A DNA stretch of 64,000 nt from assembly GCA_963576785.1 (NCBI GenBank), contig OY756140.1, forward strand, positions 806,001 through 870,000, read 5' to 3'. This DNA comes from Chlorophyllum brunneum. Lineage: Eukaryota > Basidiomycota > Agaricomycetes > Agaricales > Agaricaceae. The position numbers were made by a program, and so were the translations under genes. The notes below the pieces were generated by a model that was not told the DNA's origin, made no database searches, and saw only the letters and a program-made list of their open reading frames with translations. Positions 56,607 through 64,000 of this stretch are shown here, piece after piece; position 1 is the stretch's first letter, and each line of letters starts with the position of its first letter.

Positions 56607-56780
56607 TTTGGCTTACTTCTGCTGGAGATCGATGGGGACGAGTGGTGGTGGGGGACGAAGTCAGAGGTGGGTGGAGGCAAGTGGCTATGACTGGATGGCA
56701 TAAGCAGGGGACACGTGATGCCGAGTATGCAGTGGGCTGTGAGAAGAGCAGTTGGCATGAACGCACGCGGTGGGAGGTCA

Positions 56781-57733
56781 ATGGCCGAGCCAACACCATA
56801 CCCACATGACTCTGACTATGGCGAAACCCATCACCTGAACTCTGATCCTGACGCAGAAGCATCCCCGACAAATGCCGATCCAGTGTTCGTCCCTTCGCTC
56901 TTCCCTGCTTGGTTTTGCTGACATGTTCCTTGTATATACCAGGCCAACTAGATCTATCTACGCCCTCACCCGCGAGGAGATTGCGAGAGGACTTGCCAAC
57001 CGTTTCGTCCACTCTCGGACCTACATCTTTCTCTATCTTGGAATGGCTGGGCTTTCCGTGACCACTGTCGTCCTCAGCTTAACAGACGGATGTCCTGGTC
57101 TTGCATTCTACATTTTGGAAATCATCATCAATACTGCCATGATCATCGAGGTTGGGATCCGCTTCGTGGCGCTTGGACGGGTGCGCCTCACCCTCTGTTC
57201 CTTGAGAAACGTTCTAACATTGGTGCAGCAATTCTGGAAGTCACCATTCAACATCATGGATGTCATTCTCACTGCTTTCTGTGCACTAACACTTCTCGTA
57301 CTGGCCTTTGCTGAGTGCGGTGCAGGAAGCAAGGAAGAGGAAGTATTTGATACCCTACTTCTAGTGGCTCGGAATGTACTTCAGTTTGGGAGACTAGCTG
57401 CGGTGATGCGACAGTGAGTGGCAGTATTCTGGCAGATGGAAATATTTCGGTGCTGATGGTATTTTCAGATCGGGGCAATCCATCTTTTCTCGGCCAAAAC
57501 CAATTGATATCAACGCTGCGCGCCGTGCCGGCTTTGGGATGGAACTTGACGTTGAGAGTGACGAAGAGGATGAGCTGAACCGACCTCTAGTGCGCGATCC
57601 TGTGTTGTTTGACGTAGAGGCAAACGGGCGATCAGACGGGGAACAAGGCTCGAGGAGTTACCAGGACATGCCGCGAGCAGCTCATGCGGCACGGAATAGA
57701 GATACGGAAGATGTATGGGCTGAGATTGGGTAA
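56781..57733 (+). CDS. Small multi-pass membrane protein, ion-channel-like fold
   Basis: Exons 56781-56884, 56943-57180, 57229-57413 and 57469-57733 give 263 residues. An acidic N-terminus leads to RSIYALTREEIARGLANRFV and about four hydrophobic helices (TYIFLYLGMAGLSVTTVVLS, LAFYILEIIINTAMIIEVGI, NIMDVILTAFCALTLLVLAF, LLLVARNVLQFGRLAAVMRQ). The last, with regularly spaced Arg, and the pattern FWKSPFNIMDVIL resemble voltage-sensor-like modules of fungal vacuolar proteins of unknown role. The C-terminal tail is acidic (ELDVESDEEDELNR). Channel activity is not established. Intron 1 was placed at GTTCGT to keep the frame. Confidence 0.8.
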
Positions 57734-58293
57734 TTTTACGTGTTGGACCATGGCGATGGTCGCGGATGATTTGGGACATTTTGTATTTTATATTTGCACA
57801 GCGCTAATGGAGAGAGTGGAGCGGGGAGACGGACCTGTGTGGCCATGCCGATGGTCAGGAGCAGAGGATGGCCACGCGATGAGTGACACGTATGTTGGTC
57901 GCGAGGAACGGATGGGGGTAGGTGGGGGTGTGGGAGACGGAACGGGTGTGGTGGGATTCGGTGTTAGGACTGAGTGGGGAGAAGATGGGGTTGGCGACGT
58001 GCATCAAAGTTGGGACAGGTATGGTGATGGGACCCTGGGATGGGGAGGATATATCGGCTACGTGCTCCACCTGACTGCAACGTGAATAGTGGCCGAACAA
58101 GACGCGCGCTGGAGAGGATAGAGTTGGTGATTGTTTTCTGATGGGGCGTGCGGCAATAAGGGTCGAGGGGGATCGCTGGGACACCTTCTCTGACGAAGCC
58201 CTCATTTTCTCTCATGCGCCTATTCTGAACCACCCCTTTCCGCCATCCCGTCCCTTCCCTCTTTCCCTCGCGACCCCACTCCTCCTCCTCTCC
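57734..58293. other. Intergenic region
   Basis: About 560 bp of G-rich sequence between two co-directional genes, expected to hold a terminator and the promoter of the Ser/Pro-rich gene. A C/T-rich stretch precedes 58294. No further gene is seen. Confidence 0.5.
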
Positions 58294-61200
58294 ATGTCTT
58301 CCGCTCTGCGCGCAGAGCAGTCCTCCCGCACCTGGTGGTCTCTCTCCTCCAAGTCCTCCAAGCAGGATCTCCGCAAGCAGTATGCTAATGACAGACCATC
58401 AAGTTCCGTATCCAAGAACCCCTCTGCCAGAAACTTTGCTTCCTTCGCATCCGTTATTGGCTTCAAGTCAAAGAAACATCCTACACTTGCAATCCAGGAC
58501 CCTCCTTCTCCTCTCAAACCCTACTCTGCTTCACGACCACGTCAAGAAATTCCTCCCCAGTTCCATCCCGACTATCAGCCCAAATCTCCCTCACAACCAC
58601 TATCACCTGCCGATTCCGTCGAACTCGTAACCCCCGTGGACGGCCACCGGCAGTCTTTGTTGACCTTGTCTGACACAGACCCTTTTGGCGTTCGGGGCAT
58701 TACCCTCCATGTCTCTCCTAGTCCCACCCATCTTTCCACTCATTCAAATAACTCATTCCTCGATGTCGCTTCGAAACAGGACAAACACTCTCTTTACCTC
58801 CGAGGCTCCTACTCCTCGTCTTCTTCAAACTCCCACTCCCCCCGCGAGTCCCAACCACACAATCTACTCAAGGTTCAGAGTCCTTGTACTGACACAAGGA
58901 TGCTTTCTACCTCGTAAGCCATTCACTTTTACCGTAAAAGTATGAAACCTTATGCTCTTCTTAGTAAATCTCTAACTAACCTTCAGAGAAAACCCAATCA
59001 GCCCGACCCTGAACCTCCATTACCCATTGGCCTGCAAACGCGCAGCCAGCCCAACTCACGACCCCCTACACGGTCTCGAGGCATGACTGAGAGTATCACA
59101 ACCAGACCACCATTTCTGCAGGAAACCTATGCTACATCGAGATCAAGGCGTCCTTCTTCACCAGGAAGACCCCCATCTGCGGGTCGTGCTATCACATCCG
59201 CTGCCTCGTCATCAGGCCCAGGGAGCCAACCGTCCAGCCGCCCATCCAGTCGTCCCCCTTCGGCGGGACACACATCATCCAACCAACCAGGGTCGGCCGG
59301 GGCCGTAATGAAATCACAAGCGATCACACGCCAGGCATCTATTCAACGCTTCCAGCCCCCAACCGCTCCTCCAACACAGGAATTGCCTGCCCCACCAAAA
59401 GTTCCGGAGGAGCCAGCATTAGGGAATGAAGTGGACATTCCGCCCGCGTGCGATAGCTCACTGTCTTCTTCGAGCTTGTCCTTTGTCTCTTCGCTATCTT
59501 CGGGCAGAGAATTCAGCGGCAATCTGGATCGAACGAAGAGGCAAGGGTCTGATTTAGATAAATGGTCCTTTGTCACCAGTCTCAGACCAGAAACCGAGCC
59601 GGACGTAAACTCATCCACCACCGGTTCGAGGCCACCTTTGGATATGTCTCCTTCACCTCGAGCTCTGAGGGTGCCTTCGCGTTCCTCGCCTACCAAGCGA
59701 CCTTCTCCTGTGGAAGCATCAGCACCGATGTTCTCGGAGACGCTGGCACAAGAGGGCCCAAAAGTTCTCAAGAAACAAAGGTCCCACCACCGGCTCGCAA
59801 TCCCTCCGATATCACTGGGTTTCAAGCATGCTCATACAGCAAGCTCCACCAGCACACCCCCATCACCCCAAATATCAGAACCACCCGTTGGTCCCTCCAT
59901 TGTGGACCAACGACGGGGGAGCACTCACAGCCACACCTCAGTACCGGTGATACCGGTCAGAAGAAGGGTCTTCTCTGGGTCAAGTGCTCGCCGACCTTCG
60001 ACTTCTTCGGGCGTCCCGATCCCGCCCCATGCAAGCGAAGACGATGCACGTTCGTTGTTCAGCTTACGCTCTGACCATGATGTCTTTACGAATGCCTCAC
60101 CATTCAAACCTTGGCCAACAAACATGTCAGCGCTTGCATCGTTTTGGGACGACCAGCCTCCACTTAGCCCCGTCCGTTCAGAATATACCCCTCAGCCTAT
60201 TATGTCGCCCGAGGACCAAGCCAAAGTCGAAGCTGAACTCGACGATATCTCCATTGTGAGCGTGTTGCCACCGCCCACTATCCCTCTGCCTTTGACGCGA
60301 CAACGGAAAACGTCCGCGTCAACAGTGCTATCCGACAGAGATAGTGAGATTATTCCTTCAAGTATATTCTCCCTACCGCTCTCCGAGTCGAGGTCCATAA
60401 AATCACCGCAAATATGTGCGAAGTCAATAAAATCCGGGAGCCCATCTGTGAATGAGGTAGGGAATGCTTCGGGGGCGGGTGTCGGACGGACTGCATCTTC
60501 CGCGTCGAAATCATCAGTGTCTCAGCTCTCTCGTAGACCTGCTACTGCCTCAGGAGCCACTAATCCTGCTCCGGTTGCACCCATGTCAACTATACACGAA
60601 CCAGAAGCTTTGGAGGCTACTACTCAAGCCGTTCCCACGGATTACTCTGTCACTCCTACTCCCACTACACCGGCAGCTCCCATTTCACCTCTCAACGTCA
60701 GAAAGGTCCGAAAAAACTCAAATGCTAGCAGTAACCCTCCTACGCCACAACTACGGAGCTTACCGCCACCGCCTCGACCACGAGCCAAAGCAGAAGTTGT
60801 CACTATCGCTGAACCGCTGTCGAATTCACTTGGGTACTTTGAGGGCGGAGTGAGGTCTTCAATAGGTGTCGATTTTGGTCATGGTCAGCAACACAGCCAT
60901 GTTGTATCGCCTTCAGTTCAGTCTATGCACAGTGGCTTTTCGACACATGTTGCATTTACACAGAACAAAAATCCTCATCCTGCCTATACACCACCTGTCC
61001 CTCCCAGAGCGTCCTCGAGACCGCCACCACCCAGTTTCCGGAAACCTCGACCAGTGGTGGGTAGCCGCCAGCCACCACAAAATACTGTGAATAATAGCAG
61101 TACGAAGGTGCCACGGCGGATTTCCCTTCAGAGGAAACCATCATTTTTGGATATTGACGATGACGAAGATGATATGGACTCTGAAGAGAATTTGGACTTT

Positions 61201-61356
61201 GGTACGATTATGCGGATGAGCAGCGTTTCGAGCAGTGGCGCTAGTTTTGCGCGAAGTGATCTCTCGGCGGCCTCGGCTACGGAGAGTTTCTTAGAGTTTG
61301 GCAGAGAGAGTTTCGATACCATCAGAAGTGCAGAGCTTGGCCCGGAAAGGTTTTGA
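58294..61356 (+). CDS. Large Ser/Pro-rich disordered protein, unrecognised
   Basis: Two exons (58294-58872, 58987-61356) give 982 residues. The start MSSALRAEQSSRTWWSLSSK was chosen over an in-frame upstream ATG at 58141. The protein is mostly disordered, with many SP/TP and PxxP segments (RPPPPSFRKPRP), and ends in an acidic cluster (SFLDIDDDEDDMDSEENLDF) and LEFGRESFDTIRSAELG. No domain is recognised; a cytoskeletal or signalling scaffold is possible but unproven. The intron 3' side (CTAACTAACCTTCAG) is a textbook branch site plus acceptor. Just before it a second frame reads EAPTPRLLQTPTPPASPNHT, so the exon-1 end is uncertain. Confidence 0.75.
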
Positions 61357-62327
61357 ATGGCCTAAATTTGGGTTGGATATGGAGGAAACGTGCTTGGGTT
61401 ATTTTCCTTTTCTCACCCTTCTTCCTGTATTTTCGTCAAAACCCCTCCTTTACCCATCCAATCTCGTTATTGTTCATAACTTAATGTTATTTCTATTTTT
61501 TCATATTGCATTCATTCATTTCGTGGCTGGATTTTTAGCACTGGGTGTTTTATTAGTACGTCGACGTTAATCTCGCCTTACCCGGTATTGGTTGGCTTGC
61601 ACTGCTCATCCAATTCATGCCCTTAATCTACGTGTCGTAGCGTATGACCTCCGCTTTTCGCTCCACATTTTAATGTGTAACACAGGTTCATTCGTTTGGT
61701 CATTCTCATTAGTCCGCAGCCTCTCATTTCTCGAGGGAAGGAATTTCAACTAGACAGGTAACTCCTAAACGGTTCAGGTTAAGTTTGTTCATTAGAACAC
61801 ATGTCTCCATCAATAGGAAATAGCATGGATAGTTGCATGATACATGAGTCAACGTGTGACATAGTCTCTCAGATCCCCCATGTCTTTTCTTAAACCATGA
61901 TGGAGACGCCTATATGGAGAGGACACTAGTTCCCATCAGACCGCGCTGATATGAAATGATGATATGAATAATTATGAATTCATTATCTTTAGCTCGTTAA
62001 TTTCTGCGATGGTATTGGGCGGATCATGATCGGTGGAGCCTTGAGATGACCAAACCGCAGATCTAAAAAGGATGGTTACATATGGATTGATCGTGTTCGC
62101 GCATCCTTGGGGACATTCTACGACCATCGGCCTTGGCTGTCAAGCACCGAGCATTGGACACGGAATAGCATGGAATAGGCCCAGCGTCGCATATCGGAAA
62201 GTGAGAAATAGATTAAAGGAAAAGGAAGATGCAAACGTAAGATTCCAACGAATCGATGAAGGAAACCAAATGAAAAAGTCATCTACCGCTACTTCTGATT
62301 TTGCAATAGAACGACACCATCTTCAAC
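61357..62327. other. Convergent intergenic region
   Basis: About 1 kb between the 3' ends of two convergent genes, AT-rich, without recognised exons or structured RNA. Confidence 0.55.
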
Positions 62328-64000
62328 TCATTCCGTTTCCTCAGTATGATAGCCGGCACGGCGCATGGCGCCAAGTCGGTGTCTTGCGGCACCCAGTTCC
62401 TTCTCCAGCTTGAGAATCTCTACCTGTTGCTCCATCTCCCTCTTCTTAAACTCGAGCACAGCCATGTTCTTATAATCTACGTCTTCACTATCAACTTCCC
62501 GTGCGGAGACGGCCTTGACTTGACGAACGAGTGCTTTGCAAGCTTCTGTGACCGCCTTGGCCGCAGCCTCAAGCCGCTCTTGTGTCTTGGACATGAGGTT
62601 TGCTTTGACGCGAGATGCGGCGACGAGTTGTGCTGTAGCCGCTGCAACTTCGTTTGAGGCAACAATAAGTTGTTCCAGTGAATGAGTGCCCGAAAGAACA
62701 CCATCAGCGCTCTCAATCAAAAGGTTGGTCGCAAATGCGACAGATTTGGCGGCCGAAATAAGACCCTCCGTCCAGCGGTTGTTGCGTTTATAGAACTGTT
62801 GGACGGTACTCGAGCCTTTGCCCTGCGCAACAATCTCTTGCTGAGATTCTGTGGCAGCTTTGATTAAGCGAGCGATGGCGTTCGTGATTGCCATGGCCGA
62901 AGCGAGAATGGAATCGTGGACCTGGAGATCGACAGCGCTGAAACGTGACGAATCGCGTGGTCGGTTCATGAGTTGCTGTAATCGTTCTGTAGCCACTTCG
63001 ATCGCCTTTGCGGCACCCAACATCTCTTGTTCGACGATGTCGCCAATGTTACCATTGGCACGAGCCAAAGTACCACCCTTCTTCGCCATCAAGGAATCAA
63101 CAACTTCGGAAAGCTTGGTAAGGGCTGCTCGAGCCTGGCTGTTATTACGAGTAGGAACTTCCTTGCGCTGGTTGGGTTGTAGGAGGTCAAGTCTGTAAGA
63201 CTGCAAGTTGTCGAAGAACCTCAGGCCGGTGTCACCGGCGGCCTTGGCAATATTGATGATCTTGTCAACGGCATCGTCGTCGCTGGCCAGACGAGTGATA
63301 CCCTTCGTATTCGTCAAGACATCGGAGAGGGACTGGGCAAATTCGTTTGCAGATTTAATCACTTCAACGTGATCGCCGCCGACTTCGCCGGCAAGATAAA
63401 GATTGTAGATGGTCGCGAACTCGGTAGCATTGTTGACTGCCTTCTCAATCATAGAAAGAGTATACTCTGGGGTCGAATTGAGATTACCGGCTTGAGAGGG
63501 CGACTCAAGCTCATAAATTGCGTCATCCACCTTTTGGACGCAAGCATGCAATATTGAGTCTATAGTACAGAATAAACCTTAGAAGGCAGATGACGAGGAA
63601 CTTAAGCATACCAATAATCTGGTTCAGCTTCTTGCGATTGTCCAAGATCAAAGTATCGATTTGAGCATTCGTCGTTTCATCAACCAAACCTTGGTTCTAA
63701 TCACAAAGAACAGGAACAATTAGGATATGTGGCACACAAAATCAGACTTTACGCACCGCTTGAGCATCTGAAAGTTGTTGAATGGTAGAATCCATTCCTT
63801 CCTGCAAGATCTGGATCTCTGCATCCTTCTCCTCGCGTAGACGCTCCAGGTTGCCCTGGGCGTTGTCCAGATTGCCGAGCAACTCATCAATATGATTTTG
63901 CTTTGACTAGAGCACGTCGCCGGAGATCAGCACATGGCTCTCTGGGAACACAGAATGATGGAACATACCCTGAGAGAATCCTCGAGCTCTGACAACTGCC
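62328..64000 (-). CDS. SLA2: Endocytic actin adaptor Sla2/HIP1R (N-terminus beyond window)
   Basis: Sla2 couples clathrin-coated pits to actin through an N-terminal ANTH and a C-terminal talin-HIP1/R (THATCH, I/LWEQ) domain. Visible minus-strand exons are 63969-64000 (cut), 63757-63906, 63612-63696 and 62328-63559. The first part is coiled coil (DELLGNLDNAQGNLERLREE, DTLILDNRKKLNQII). The rest is the THATCH region: LHACVQKVDDAIYELESPSQ, LRFFDNLQSYRLDLL, WTEGLISAAKSVAFATNLLI, LIVASNEVAAATAQLVAASR, and the latch-like end VEILKLEKELGAARHRLGAM. The ANTH domain is outside the window. Confidence 0.94.

Noticed and set aside
1..64000. A biosynthetic, defence or other multi-gene system
   Set aside because: Neighbouring genes belong to unrelated housekeeping pathways; I saw no clustered enzymes, NLR-type proteins, toxin genes, viral remnants or transposases to support one.

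Overview
The window is nuclear DNA of a filamentous basidiomycete fungus, most likely an agaricomycete. It holds about 31 protein genes in 64 kb. Almost all are broken by many 45-60 nt introns with fungal splice signals, and many exons are very short. Products such as a PA28-type proteasome activator, DMC1, PacC/Rim101, an RNase T2, a GPI-anchored PLC-like enzyme and several disordered Ser/Pro-rich proteins fit this group. I saw no rRNA, tRNA, CRISPR array or intact transposon. All gene models were spliced by hand from conserved protein sequence and GT-AG (occasionally GC-AG) signals with frame checks; none was tested against RNA.

Layout. 0-8 kb: an edge-truncated ankyrin/CCCH gene, glycerol-3-phosphate dehydrogenase, the Golgi t-SNARE Sed5, a Nop6-like nucleolar RRM protein and an unrecognised disordered protein. 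8.4-11.3 kb: two tandem MAPEG (microsomal glutathione S-transferase 3-like) genes with matching intron-exon structure. 11.5-18.7 kb: Rrb1 (WD40), a PA28 proteasome activator and TFIID subunit TAF1. 19.2-25 kb: the pH regulator PacC/Rim101, followed by a gene-poor 3.5 kb stretch loaded with GCCAAG, the PacC/Rim101 recognition core. 25-38.4 kb: myosin regulatory light chain, an Ayr1-like dehydrogenase, PLC-like phosphodiesterase, Utp11, a FAR1/WRKY-like zinc-finger protein, Lsb5, mitochondrial seryl-tRNA synthetase and Rfc4. 38.4-48 kb: Cfd1, an RRM-tailed disordered protein, a three-RRM protein and Rpb6. 48-64 kb: an Hst3/4-type sirtuin, a secreted GPI protein, RNase T2, Dmc1, Cwc25, a small membrane protein, a large Ser/Pro-rich protein and an edge-truncated Sla2.

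There is no operon or gene cluster with one common task. Most genes are conserved housekeeping functions (ribosome assembly, transcription, splicing, replication/recombination, trafficking). Several neighbours share short divergent promoters of 100-190 bp. The less ordinary signals are gene-structural and regulatory: strings of microexons (5, 9, 14, 19 and 9 nt) in the PA28, RPB6 and DMC1 genes, recurrent GC-AG introns, a CTAG shared by two convergent stop codons, and the dense GCCAAG cluster upstream of PacC. I found no convincing new multi-gene system.
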